A stretch of 64,000 nucleotides of DNA from Hemibagrus wyckioides (lineage: Eukaryota > Chordata > Actinopteri > Siluriformes > Bagridae): NCBI RefSeq assembly GCF_019097595.1, contig NC_080710.1:10064280-10128279 (forward strand), read 5' to 3'. The number at the start of each line of letters is the position of its first letter. Within the stretch, counting starts at the first letter, position 1. A program made the translations under genes and the position numbers. Under the pieces are notes generated by a model, which was given only the letters and a program-made list of their open reading frames with translations, made no database searches and was not told where the DNA came from. This document shows, piece by piece, positions 1-12,283 of the stretch.

Positions 1-208
1 TAAAAAAAAATCTATTCTATAGTCTCTAGTGTTAAATTTTTTTAAAGAAAAAAAATCGAATTTTGTTTTTAAAAAATCGGAGATTCAATTTTTTGGCCAT
101 ATCGCCCAGCTCTAATGTATAATGTACTGTAAACATACATGCACTCAGAGCACTTTTGACTCTCTCTATCTCTCTCATTCTGTTTTCACCATCCCCTTTT
201 CATTTCAG

Positions 209-3200
209 CCTCAGAATCCGCATCTTCGGACCTTTCCAGCCCGACGAGTTCAACATTCCTGACCCCAGCAAACAAAATCATTCCAGAGAGGTAACTAGCA
301 GATCAGACACTATATTTGCTGCAAACACATGTTCTCACTGTGTGTGTGTGTGTGTGTGTGTGTGCACGCTTATCTACATAAGGGCTTTTCACACTTGAAA
401 TAGTTAACTCTGGATGATTGTAAACAGAATCCTGGGTTATCTTGTTTCATGATTCACACCCTGCTCATACTTCACCCAGGATTAACAAGTAATCCTGGCT
501 CTTCATAATCTGACGTTTCACCCTGTACATTCCTAAACTCTGGCTTAACCTTCTTATTTACATATTCACTGTGTCAACAACCAGTGGTGTCACTATCGAT
601 TTAAATAACGGCACATCTGTGAGAACTAAAACACTTGGCCTATCTTTAAGAACTGGGTCTAAAATGAGAAAATAAATTACAGGTCTGTTAGTGCAAAAAG
701 CTGTAATTAAACATCTGTATAAAATATCTGTAAAAATAAACATTTGTATAAAATGTATCTGTAAATATATATAAACAATTTAAACATAAAAATAGGTACT
801 GCTTAATAGCCGAAGCAAAAGAAGAGGAAGAAGAAGAAAGTAGAAGAAGGTGAAATGGAATAGAATAGAAATATAATTCTGTATTTTCAATCAGAATTCC
901 TTAAATAAGAGATGAACATTCCTTAAAAACTCTTATATTATTTTTGTCTTCTTGTCTCTCTAATTCACTGTGTTTTATTTTTTTATTTTTTGCCAAACAC
1001 TAAACAACACAAAGGGTTTCTGTGATCTGTGATCACTAACTGGGGTTAAAAGCAGGGTTTGGAACGATGATAACCTCAGATTAAGTGGAGTGTGTAAGGT
1101 TTTTTATGACATCGTACTGTATGGACAATGAGTGATGAGCTGCAACAACCGAATTCTCTCATCTTCACTCTTTTTATTCACAGTGAGGATGAGAGCTCTA
1201 TTACTCCATCCCCAGCACTGAAGGGTAGATTTCAAAAAACAGGGAATGACACTGAAGTCTCGTCAGATTCCTCTAAACCTGATCCACTGCACTTCAACAT
1301 AGACAGTGATACAGACGACGAGGACGACGATGTGGGAATGACGAAGGCTACGCCAGCGATCGAGGCTGCCGTCACGGCGGAAATGGCCGCTGTGAATCCT
1401 GCTGATCTGAACATGGACAGCGACACTGATGTAGAGGAGGAAGGTGTGGAGAAGGTCAAGAGTGATCCTGATGCACCTGCAAAACAAGACCTGGTAAATC
1501 CAGCTGCTCTGACCATGGACAGCGATACAGATGTGGAGGAGAATGAGCCTGTTAAAGCGGACACTGCTTCGCTTTCTGGACCCGTGGATGCTTTAGAGGT
1601 GAAAAAAGACACAGCAAGTTCTGCACAGATCCACTTGGAGAGCGATACCGATGTTGAGGATGAGGATGTTCCTCATATCCAAGACTCCAGACCTCCAAGC
1701 AGCCGTGTAGCCGAGCTCAACATGAACAGCGATACTGATGTAGAGGAAGACGAGGAATTGACAAAAGCGATCGAGCCGGTTTGTGACACTGACCGCAAGC
1801 ATCTAGTGAAACAAGCCGGCGATTTTCCAGATGCCAAAACGTTACGTCATGAGTCAGACAGCGATACAGATGTGGAGGATGATTTCACCAAGATCAGAAC
1901 TCCTACTGTAGTGAAGGAGACAGGGAAGGAGGGTCAAACCGCTGGGGAATACAGACCGGACACACAGCACGACAGTCCTGTTCGAGTTCAGCCTCCTGTT
2001 GAAGCTCTGAGGGATGACTTCAGGCTGGACAGTGACACGGACGTGGAGGAGGATGAAGATGAGACGCAGGAGAAAGAGCAGAAGTGTGCAGAAGGAGCAG
2101 TACAGATTGTCCAGTCGTCTACACCAATAGGAGCAGGTGGGTTTGGTTTATTATTATTTGCGTTAGCCTTCAGTTATGTGGCTCATCTGCCATACGAGTG
2201 CCTGTAAATGAACCTTTGCTATAGAAACACATTCTTATCAACCTTTACCTAGAAAATCAGTCACCAGATTCTGACCAGATGGATTTGTGAATTCAACATC
2301 CACTATGGTTTTAATTGTGTAGCGTGTGTGTGTTTCTCTCTTCTATAGGCTTGTCTGAAGAGGAGAAGGAAACACAAGTATTCCTCAATCCATCTCAACT
2401 GTTCAAACGTGAGTCGTTTATGTTCATCTCGGCCGATTGGACCGCATGCTGGCCGTGTTAATTTCAGGTCTGAAAGTGAGGACAACAGTGTCACGTGACC
2501 TTTTATTCACAAATCTGGCATTTTCTGTGGTAATGATAAAATGTTTCCACAAATCAAAAGTCGCTAGTGTTGAAAGATTTGTTACTTTAATGCGAAGAGT
2601 GGAAGTTATTAATGCCAAAGTGGAAGTTATTATAAAGGCAAAGTGGGGAAAAGCTTAGTGTTAACGGTATTAAATGGATCAACAAGCACAAGGGTGATCA
2701 GATGTCCATATACTGCTGGACATGTAGTGTCTTTAAGAAAAAGTGGGCGTGGTTTTAGATTGCTTCATTATAAACTACTGCATGAGAGAAGGCTTGAACA
2801 CTAAAACATAATACAGTGATGGTCTTGATGTTAGTTTACAAGGTGTGGAATTGTCAGAGTGTATGCTCAGTGTCAGGGGGGTGTATGTTCAGGGTCGGGA
2901 GGTGTGTATGTTCAGTATTGGGGTGTATGTTCAGCTGACTCTGATATAGGAAGCTGTAGAACTTGAGATGTGTGAAGGCTCTTCAGACAGACTATTTTTC
3001 CAACTCTGTATGTGCACATGTGTGTGTGTCTGTGTGTGTGCACCTGTGTGTATGCGTGCATGCCTGTGTGTATGTGCATTCCTGTTTGTGTGTGTGTGTG
3101 CGCCTGTGTGTGTGCACTTGTACACCTGTGTGTATATGTGTGTCTGAGTGTGTGTGCCATCGTGTGCGCATGTGTGTATTGTGCACACGTGTAGGTCTGT

Positions 3201-6200
3201 GTGTGTGTCAAGTCTGTCCCTCTCTCTCGTCCACGGCATTGAGAATCCTCCAGTTTAAACCCTCAGTCACAGCTGACACTTGACCTTTTCCCCCACTGCC
3301 TATTTTGCACCACTGTTGTGAATTGTTCGATTATATACATCCCCTCTCTCTGTTTCTTTGGTCTCTCTCACTCTTCAGGCCCAGGTCTCCCCTCTCTTCT
3401 CCACCCTTCTGTCTCTCCTGGAGGTGTCAGTCTCACGGATGATGACTTTACTGTTGCAGAAACTCAGTCTTTCGTGTGTGATGCTGCTCGAGCTGATGCT
3501 ACACTAGACGAGACTCCACAGTTGCTGGATGACCCCGAACCTCAGCGCTCAGCCGGAGCCTCATCTTTCCAGCTGGACCTTTCAGACAGCAGCCATCAAC
3601 CTGCAGAAGCTGAAGAACACAATCAGGAGCCTGGAGAGGAGGACTGGCAACTGCAGGCAACTCAGTTATACGGTAACTACCACCATCATGCCATGCAGCT
3701 GCCATGGAAAACAGTACTGAAGCCAACTCTTCAGGCTTTTACTCAATTCTTTAAGCAGTTTTTTACATTTAACTTGCATAAACCTGCATTATACACAACA
3801 TTTAAATTTCTGCCATGACGTACAAATGTGCTTTGGATACGATCGGCCTAAATACAGTATTGTGTTCAGAGGATTTTTTAAAAATATGTACAACGTCTGA
3901 AACAAACAGAAAGCTAATTTAAGTGTTTGAGGAAAAGGTAGGTTTGAAGATAGCCAACTGTTCGGACATCTAGGGACAGTTCATTCCACCACCTTGATGC
4001 CAAAAGAGAAAAGAGCCAAATCATGCACTTGACAACACATAATTCATTCATTTCAGCTCCATTTTTTTGTATAGTGCAGTTTAGCAATGGATTTTGTCAC
4101 AAAGCAGCTTTACCTGAATTTAATTTATCTACTAGATAAATCTAGATGTGTTTTATAGAAGTAATATCTTCATTAGTAATCTAAAATAGAAGTAGAATAA
4201 AGAAATCCTTTAATTACTTTATTAATCATAAAGCCCAGTTTTCACACACCAGAGATTTGATCATAGGTAAATATTCAGCATTTTACTGGAAGGTAAATAT
4301 TCCCTCGTACCAAGAAAGTCTCATCCTACCATGGATTTTAACATAAATTTGTTCAGCACATGCAGTTTCTCTCTACTTGTGCTGAATTCTTGGACTCTGA
4401 TGGTGATTGGCATTTTAAAGCTGCATCCTGGAGTGTGGTATTTAATTAACAGCCACCGGTTTCCTCAACATAAACCGCCAAGAGCTCTTTCATTTCTCTG
4501 TTGCTCCAGTTTCCAGACATTTTCCTTGTTTGTTATTTGTTCTTTGTTGTTCCTCCTGCTGGTGCATCACTGTGCCAAAGTTTGTAACGCCTAGTCAAAC
4601 AGTTAACTCTTGGTGACTCTGCTAAACAGAATCCTGGGTTAGATGTTTCAGGTAGCACACTGCTCATATTTTACCTGGGGATAACAATAAATTCTGTATC
4701 TTTTATAATCTGACGTTAAACACTGTATATTCCTAAACCCTGGATTAATCCTCTTGCAGCATCAACAACCATATAAATACAGCATGAGACCGCTTTAAAT
4801 GACGACTTGTCTCATGTAGCAGTGAGAAAACTGGGTCTAAAATTAAAAAAATAATAATTACAGGTCTGTTTTTCTGCCCCTAAGCATGTATTGTCTTGTA
4901 TTATCTTTCACAGTTTACTAATCCAGCCTTAATCCTGAAATTAATAAGTTCATATCCAACTGCTTTTTTAGTCCTTAAATACTCTTATCATTATCTCTGA
5001 TTGTTTGCCTCGAACAGACTTTTCTGACCATAACTGTCAAATTAAACTGCCTCCTCTTCTCTCTTTAATTGATATTATTTTATTATATTTTTCCCCTCAA
5101 ACGCGGCAACTACTGTAATACACAGGGTTTCTGTGACTGTACAGAGCACATGATATGAGGCACACACTGTGTCTGTTGCTGAGCATGTAGCCGTGACATT
5201 CTAACACCACATCATTTCACGCTGTAGACCTTTGTCACCACAATGTGGTATAAACACTGTAAAAGCACTTCAGAGCAGTGTTTCATAACCCTGTGTGAAA
5301 AGTGGTACTGACATCATTCTAAATTACCAGTGTGAAATGTTCCTCTACTCAGGGTTAAAAGCGAGGGGCAGAACAATGATAATCCGGGGTTAAGTGCAGT
5401 GTGAAAAGCTGCGATACATTTTCCTAATAATTGGACAATGGATGGGAATGTGGTAGCTTAGTGGTTAAGGTGTTGGGCTGATCAGAAGGTTTGAGTTTGA
5501 ATCCCAGGTCCATCAAGCTGTCACTGCTGGGCCCCTGAGAAAGGCCCTTAACCCTTAAATAAATTTTAATTTTAAATTTTAAGTCACTCTGAATAAGTCT
5601 GCCAAATGCCAGAAATGTAAATGTAAATAATTCAATACAATTTGTTTTCATAAATTTCTCACCAAGTCGGCAGTAAAGTCAGCTAGTACTCTAGCCCTTT
5701 CTTGATAAAGCAGAGCTGTTCTTCTTATCTGTGTGTTACAGCAATGAAAAATTCAGAAGGCAGTACTAAAGCTGGGCAAACACAGCTGGATCTGGATGCC
5801 ACACAGGCCTACACTGATTCCATAAGCCATGAGGAGGTGAAAGATGAAGGAAAAGATGAGGAAGAAGATGAAACGCAGCCCCGAGCTGCACCATGTTACT
5901 CCAACATCCACATTGCTGAAACACAGCTCATCGAACCCGGAGCCCAGAATGAAGATCCTAATGATCGTGACTCTAATGAGAAGGTTAGTGCTGGTGAACC
6001 AGAAAGAAAGGAAGAAGAGGAGGTACAAGCGGATTCGCATCTCTCTACCGCAGACACTCTGCTGATCATCAGGAGCCCGAGGCAGGAGGAGCAGACGCAA
6101 CCCTATGCTTTCCTCGCTGAGATAATTCAGAAAGAACGAGAGAGCAAGGATGAAGAAAGAGACGAGGGACAAGGGGCTCAGAATGAAACGAACGATAGTG

Positions 6201-9200
6201 TGGGACAAGAGAATGACGGAAGAGAGATCAAAGGAACTGGGAGAATGGTGATGGAAACGAAGAATGGAGTCACTGGAGACTCTGCTGAAGATGTGAAGAA
6301 GGAAGGAGATGAGAATCAAATAGGAGGAAATGATAATGAAGTAGATGAAGTGCAAATGCAGCCTGCTGAGGCTGATACTATTATTGAAACACTGCCCATC
6401 TGTGAGGAGGAAGAAGAGAAGGGAAATGAGGATGAACCCAGCTCGAGCAGAGGAACACAGTCTGCTCAGTCAACACAGTGCATCGAGTCTGATCATCACA
6501 CTAATGCTGCTGTCGCTATTGCTGAAACACTGCCTATGTGTGAGGAGGAGGAAGAGAAGGGAGATGAGGAAGAGCATGAGGTTAAACCCAGCTCGAGCAG
6601 AGGAACACAGTCTGCTCAGTCAACACAGCGCCTTGAGTCTGATCATCACACACATGCTGCTCTCGCTATTGCCGAAACGCTGCCTATGTGTGAGGAGGAA
6701 GAAGAGAACGCACATGAGGAAGAGCATGAGGATGAACCTAGCTCCAGCAGAGGAACACAGTCTGCTCAGTCAACACAGCGCCTTGAGTCTGATCATCACA
6801 CTAACGCTGCTCTCGCTATTGCCGAAACACTGCCTATGTGTGAGGAGGAAGAGGGACGGGAGGAAGAGGAGAATGAAAACAGGACACAAAAGGAGGAGGC
6901 GCCGAAACAGTCTGTCGAGTCTGATAAAGTCACATGTGCGGCGGTTGCTGAGACGTTACCGTTGTGTGCGGAGGATAATGAGGGACAGGAGGAAGAGGAA
7001 GAGCAACTGAATGAAGTCATGTCTATCAAGAGATCCAGTAGGAGGAGACAAAATCCTAAGACAAAGCCAACCAAGCTTGTCATGGGTCATGTCGCCATTC
7101 CTGAAACCTCACTGATGTGTGATGAAGAGGAAGGACAAGAGGAAAAGCCACAAAGTGAAGTCAAGCCTGTTAGAAAATCCCACAGAGGAAGGCGGACTAC
7201 TAATGTCGAGGCCACACAACCTCTGGAGGCCGATTCTACAGCTGAAGCTACAAAGATGGAAGAGGAAGAACAAGACACTAGAAGGAGCCTGAGAGGAAAA
7301 AGAGGGAGAGAAACATCTGTCAAGGGTAAAGGCAGAGGAAGAGCTCCTGTAGAGAAAGATAGGAGAGGAAAGAGAGGAAAAATAGAGCAAGACGAGGACA
7401 GGGATGAAGAGCTAGATGGCGGGAACAGAGAAAGAGGTCAAAAGAACCTGAGGCAAAAATCCAAAGATGACGAAAAAGCCAGACTCGAGGAGAAGGAGAA
7501 GAATGAAGAAGCTAGAGATCAACTAGAAAGAGAAGAGAGCATACGACTGGAGAAGGAGAGGAAGGAGAGAGAAGAACGTGAAAAGCAGGAGCAAGAAGAA
7601 AAGGACAGATTGGAGAGAGAAAAGAAGGAAAGAGAAGAGAAAGAACAGGCTGAAAGGGAGATGAAAGAAAAAGAGGAAAAAGAAAGGGTTGAAAGAGAGA
7701 AACAGCTGGAAAAGGAAAGGAGAGAAAAAGACAGGTTAGAGCAAGAGAGGATAGAGAGAGAAAATAAGGAAAAGGAGGAAAAAGAGAAACTTGAAAAGGA
7801 GACAAGGAAAAGACGAGAGCTTGAGGAAAAACTTGAGCGTGAAAGGAAAGAACAAGAAGAAAAATATAGATTAGAAAGAGAGAAAAGGGAGAGAGAAGAG
7901 AAGGAAAAAATGGAACAGAAGGAGAAAGAGAGTAAAGACAATAATGAGGGCGTGGAAAAAGAAAAGAGACAAGCACCAGGAAGACGGAAAGCAGAAAGAA
8001 AGGGGAAAAAGAGCAAGAAAGAGGAGGAGACAGAATTAGAAGAAGGAACGGAAGAAAGACTGGATAGCGAACAACAAAAAAAAGAATGTGAAGAAAGCAG
8101 CAGCAAAAAGCAAGAGAATGAACAAGCTGAGAGCGACTCCAAACCCAGACGAGGCCGACGCACTGCCAGGAAATCTCTCGCTCCTCCTGCTGACATGGAG
8201 GATGAAGGCGGTCCAGCTAAAAGAACTCGCTCGCGCTCCAACTCCTCCAACTCGGTATGTTCGGAGCAGTCCACTCAGGATAGCATGAACGAAGGAATAA
8301 GAAGAGGGAGAAGAAGAACTATCACAGCACCCTCTAGTCAGAAGGAGGACACAAAGCAAGCTGTTCACTCTCGCTCCAACTCCAGGAGTTCGGACAGATC
8401 CAGCGACAGTGTGGCCACTCAGAGCCGAGGCAGGGGAGCGAAGAGGAGGAAGAGCGTGAAAGCCGAAGAGCAGGAGGAGAAGGTGGAGGAGAGAAAACCG
8501 TCAGCAGCTGTGGGGAGAGGAAGAGGAAGAGGTGGGAAACGTCCTGGTGCAAATGACATTAAAGCAGAAGCAGCTTGTGAGGCAGAGGAGGAGGAGGAGG
8601 AGTCTGTACCTGCTGAGGACAGTTTTACGAGCCAAAGCAGCAGCAGGGGGCGGAAAAGAGGCGCTGATGTTTCTAAGACAGAAACTCCTCAGCCGACCCC
8701 TAAAACCCCTCGCCGCTCTTTAACTGGGCCGACACACAAGGTATATTTATTCTCATTACACTGAAGACAGAAAAACAAATTTGCCAACATTTCAGTCTAT
8801 GATTTTATCAATTAGAAATTATAGATGAGCAAAAACATCATATAAGAATTGACACAATAGTAGAACTCTCGCTTGAGTAACAGTTCTGTCACACTTCCTG
8901 TCAGGTTCTGTTTACAGGAGTCGTGGTTGAGGACGGAGAGAAGGTGGTGATGCATCTAGGTGGAGGGCTGGCTAAAGGCGTGGCTGATATGACTCACCTA
9001 GTGACCGATAAAGTTCGTCGTACCGTTAAGTTCCTGTGCGCCGTGGCCCGGGGCGTGCCGATCGTTACCCCTGACTGGCTGAGCAAGGTGAGAAGTTTCA
9101 GCTTTAAAGTTAAGGTTTGTATTCAGTAGTCTACAGCAGAGTATTAGACTGCTTTAGAGGAGTTTCAGAAAGCTGATGGACATTAAATTTGGCAAAGCTT

Positions 9201-12200
9201 AGATTTTTCTGTGCTTGGAAAGATTTTCAGGCTCCACTGCAGCATAATGAATGAGCCTTGATGAACGGCTTCAAATGTGCAAGCAGGAACGAATATAAAG
9301 AAGCAAAACATCCTCACTCTCACCCACCAGAATCACAAGATCACTTTACTTCACTTTCACATAACTCACTTTTTCCTGGTTTGCCCCGTCACTCGCCCCA
9401 CCCACTTTCGTTACAGCTCGTTACTTCACTGGGAAATTGCTAGCTCACAGCGAAAATAAATGACACGCAGCTGCTTTGTTGCAATGCACCACTGCTGGTG
9501 TGAACACAGCTCAGCATAATGCTTCATTTCAGACTGCTACTTCACAATGCTCACAGACGCCCACAGTTGTCCAGTGTTGCTTCAGTCCATCCCACCCAGA
9601 GATCAGGGCCACTTTATGTAGGACTACCAGCAAAGGAGGGCTGTGACATCATCACTATTCCAACTCGTGATCTCCTGAGGGTCATATGAGATATTCTCTT
9701 GTGGCATTTTGGTGTCCCAAGTTTAGAAATCAGATATGCCACAGTCATGCCACAAATATTCAACATGGTGGTAAAAACTGATAGAAGTGACACTGTCGCA
9801 GCAGAGAACGTGATTGGTCGTGCTCACCAGCATTGGGAACAGCATCCAGTTTCTGTTTAGATGACCTCAATAACATGCCTGCATATTGTAAATATAAATA
9901 GCCTCATGTTTCATCTATACAGTCAAGTCAAATTGTTGACTTGTATTGTTGCTTTACAATAAGAAATCATATCATATCTAATTGTACATATATAATTAAA
10001 AGTCTTAAGACTAGCTTTTAAATCATTTTGTGTTGAAGAGCCCTGATGTTTAGGAACAGCTACAGAAAAAGCTCTTAGTTCTTTTCACTCAGTTTTACAG
10101 CATGAAAGAGGAATCGATAAAAGAAGCTTGACTACTAAATAACTAATAGCAAAATAAGGTTTTGTTTTAGCTGGAATTGAATTGCACAGATCCACAACAA
10201 CAGTGGTTTTAACAGTTATCTAAACAGTTCTCTCACTCTCTCTCTCTCTCTCTCTGACCCTTTATAGTGTGGTAAAGCCGGAAGCTTCCTCTCTCCTAAT
10301 GGATTCTTAGTAAAAGATGTAGAGCAAGAGAAGAGATTTAACTTCAGTCTTCAGGATGCTCTGAGAGTAGCCAACTCTCAGCCGCTATTGCAGGTACTTT
10401 CTCTCTTTCTCTCATCTTCAACCTTCAGGCATAAATGAGTGTTGTGAACCATTTACACCACAAAGCTAGAACACACTAACATGGCAGTGTTTCATTTCAT
10501 TTTCATTTCAGTGTGTGTTATGATGAAACTAGTGTATCAGATTTTTACACAGTGTATACTTACTGGCCACTTTCAAGCTGTTCATTTGCACCATTTCTTA
10601 TATAAACCCTGATCAGCCATAACATTTAATATTGTGTAGGCTCCCTTGTGCCACCAAAACAGCTCTGACCTGTCGAGACATGGACTTCACACGTCCTCTG
10701 AAAGTATTCTGTGCTATCTGGGACCAAGATGTTAGCAGCAGATCCTCCTGGTGCTTCCATGGATCAGACTTGTTTGTCCAACACATCCTACAGATACTTC
10801 TATTAGATTGAGATCTCTAGGCCAAGTTAGGACCTTGAACTCATTGTCATATTCCTCAAATCATTCCTGAACAACCTTTGTAGGGTGCATTATCCAGCTG
10901 AATGATGTCATTATGGAATACTGTACTTGGTCTGCAGCAATGTTTATGTGGGTGGTGTGTGTCAATGTCACATCCACATGAATGCCAGGACCCAAAGTTT
11001 CCCAGCAGAACTGCCCAGAGTATTACACTGCCTCCACCAGCTTGCCTTCTTTCCATAGTGCTTTCTGGTGCCAAAAAAACATGATTCATCAGACGTGATT
11101 CTTCTTTTTCTATTGATCCATAATCCAGTTCTGATGCTCCCATACACATTATAGGTGCTTTCACCATTAGACAGAAGTCAGCATGGTCATTGTGAGCAGT
11201 CTGTGGCTACACAGTGACCATACACAACCAGCTGTGATGTACTGTGTGTTCTGACTCTTTCTATCACAGCCAGCATTCGCTTTATCAGTAGTGGCTCTTC
11301 TGTAGGATCAGATCAGGCAAGCTTGCCTTCACTCTCCAAATGCATCAGTGAGCCTTGGAAGTCCATGACCCTGTCACTCGTTCAATGGTTGTTCTTCGTT
11401 GGACCACTTTTGGTAGGTACTAACCACCAAACCTGGAAAACCCCACAAGACCGGACATGCGCTAGCCATCACTATTTGACCCTTGTCTGAGTAACTCAGA
11501 TTCCTACACTTGCACATTTTTCCTGCTTCCTACACATCAATTTTGAGAACTGACCATCACTTGCTGTTTAATATATCCCACCCCTTGACAGGTGCTACTG
11601 TACCGAGATAATCAGTGTAACTCACTTCATCCTTAGTTTTAATGTTAAGGCTGATGGTGTATGGAACTTACTAATATGATATAGTGGTCATAATGTACAT
11701 ATTTCCCAACAGGGTTATGAAATCCATGTAACACCCTCTGTGAAGCCTGAGCCGGCTCAGATGAAGGAGATCATTACCTGCTGTGGGGCACGTTTCCTTC
11801 CCAAAATACCCTCGGCTGTCAAGGTAACATCACACACATGCATTTACTAACCCTGTACACACACACACACACACACACACAGCTATTTACAATTCATTCT
11901 GATATTTTATCCTCACTGTGGTTATTATTTTGGGTAAAGCTTTTGAGCTCCTCCCAACTGGCTGCATCTGGTAACCATCACAGCCATATTTCTCTTATTA
12001 AGCTTCTCTGGGTCTGTCTCAGTTTCTGGATTGTTTTCCATGAGACATTGAACCATATGCCTCTCTCTGTCTATGGCAGGCTCAGACAGTGGTGGTGGTG
12101 TCATGTGAAGAGGACAGAGCACTGTGTGAAAGAGCTCGGAGTTTGTCTTTTCCTGTGGTTAGCGCCGAGTTCCTACTGACTGGCATTCTGCAGCAAAAAG

Positions 12201-12283
12201 TGGACTTGCAAGCACATAGTCTTCCCCTTTCGCCCGCTGCTGCTGCAGCGCCCAAACCTAACGCCCGCACACGGGGGAAGTAG
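209..12283 (+). CDS. mdc1: mediator of DNA damage checkpoint protein 1 (5'-partial, FHA exons upstream)
   Basis: MDC1 is the nuclear scaffold that binds phosphorylated H2AX at double-strand breaks and recruits NBS1 and RNF8. I place coding exons, all with GT/AG borders and compatible phases, at 209-290, 1184-2136, 2349-2408, 3379-3672, 5742-8740, 8905-9087, 10268-10393, 11713-11823 and 12080-12283 (TAG stop). That gives about 1670 residues. Exon 1184-2136 carries seven acidic SDTD motifs, the known CK2/NBS1 docking signal. The next exons carry TQVF, TQSF, TQLY, TQAY and TQPY, which resemble the ATM/RNF8 TQxF motifs. The 3-kb exon has an ETLPMC-type tandem repeat, then a long Glu/Arg/Lys helix, then a basic RGR-rich region. 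The last four exons form the tandem BRCT: LFTG near 8911 and RRTVKFLC near 9028 keep the phosphoserine-binding Thr and Lys at the human spacing of 38 residues. The start codon and FHA domain lie outside the window. The first short exon is supported by its phase and by the reading [11 protein letters not shown]. Confidence 0.94.
383..1110. mobile_element. non-autonomous TIR element in mdc1 intron, copy 1
   Basis: This intronic stretch is homologous to 4590-5415 along its length. Shared blocks include CAGAATCCTGGGTTA, AAAACTGGGTCTAAAAT and ATTACAGGTCTGT, in the same order. It opens with GGCTTTTCACAC, and its partner closes with the inverse, GTGTGAAAAGC, as expected for short terminal inverted repeats. 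No transposase reading frame is visible, so this looks like a non-autonomous, possibly hAT-like, DNA element. The family name is a guess. Confidence 0.6.
3010..3215. repeat. TG-rich degenerate microsatellite
   Basis: About 200 bp of imperfect (TG)n with interspersed TGTGCA and CCTGTG steps in an mdc1 intron. Both strands give low-complexity open frames rich in Cys/Val or His/Thr, which I do not regard as coding. Confidence 0.85.
4590..5415. mobile_element. non-autonomous TIR element in mdc1 intron, copy 2
   Basis: Second copy of the element at 383-1110, in the next large mdc1 intron and in the same orientation. It ends with TTAAGTGCAGTGTGAAAAGCT, the inverse complement of the start of copy 1. 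The copies differ by many substitutions and indels, so the insertions are old. Confidence 0.6.
5449..5635 (+). mobile_element. tRNA-type SINE
   Basis: Begins TGTGGTAGCTTAGTGGTTAAGG, which resembles a tRNA-derived A-box head. It continues with a degenerate B-box-like GGTTTGAGTTTGAATCCCAG, a GCCCCTGAGAAAGGCCCTTAACCC body and an AAATGTAAATGTAAAT tail. Related copies are at 23616-23775 (+) and 52738-52920 (-). Confidence 0.75.
10605..11661 (-). mobile_element. decayed Tc1-like transposon in mdc1 intron
   Basis: The ends are inverted: GATCAGCCATAACATTTAAT near 10611 and TTAATGTTAAGGCTGATGG near 11638. Minus-strand translation around 10870-11160 keeps Tc1 transposase marks: GGGSVILWA, like the glycine-rich GGGxxMVWG box, and QLDNAPYKG, like the second catalytic QDNAPxH motif. 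The frame is interrupted elsewhere, so the element is dead. Confidence 0.7.

Noticed and set aside
2912..3283. Cys/Val-rich and His/Thr-rich frames on both strands
   Set aside because: Low-complexity translations of the TG-rich microsatellite.
7512..8274. Long minus-strand frames (154 and 251 residues) rich in Ser, Phe and Leu
   Set aside because: They are antisense shadows of the purine-rich mdc1 exon. The plus strand has phased splice sites and BRCT context.
8918..8920. Alternative mdc1 acceptor at TTTACAG before GAGTCG
   Set aside because: It would put the BRCT exon out of frame. The upstream AG at 8903-8904 gives VLFTGVVV in phase and restores the conserved TG motif.
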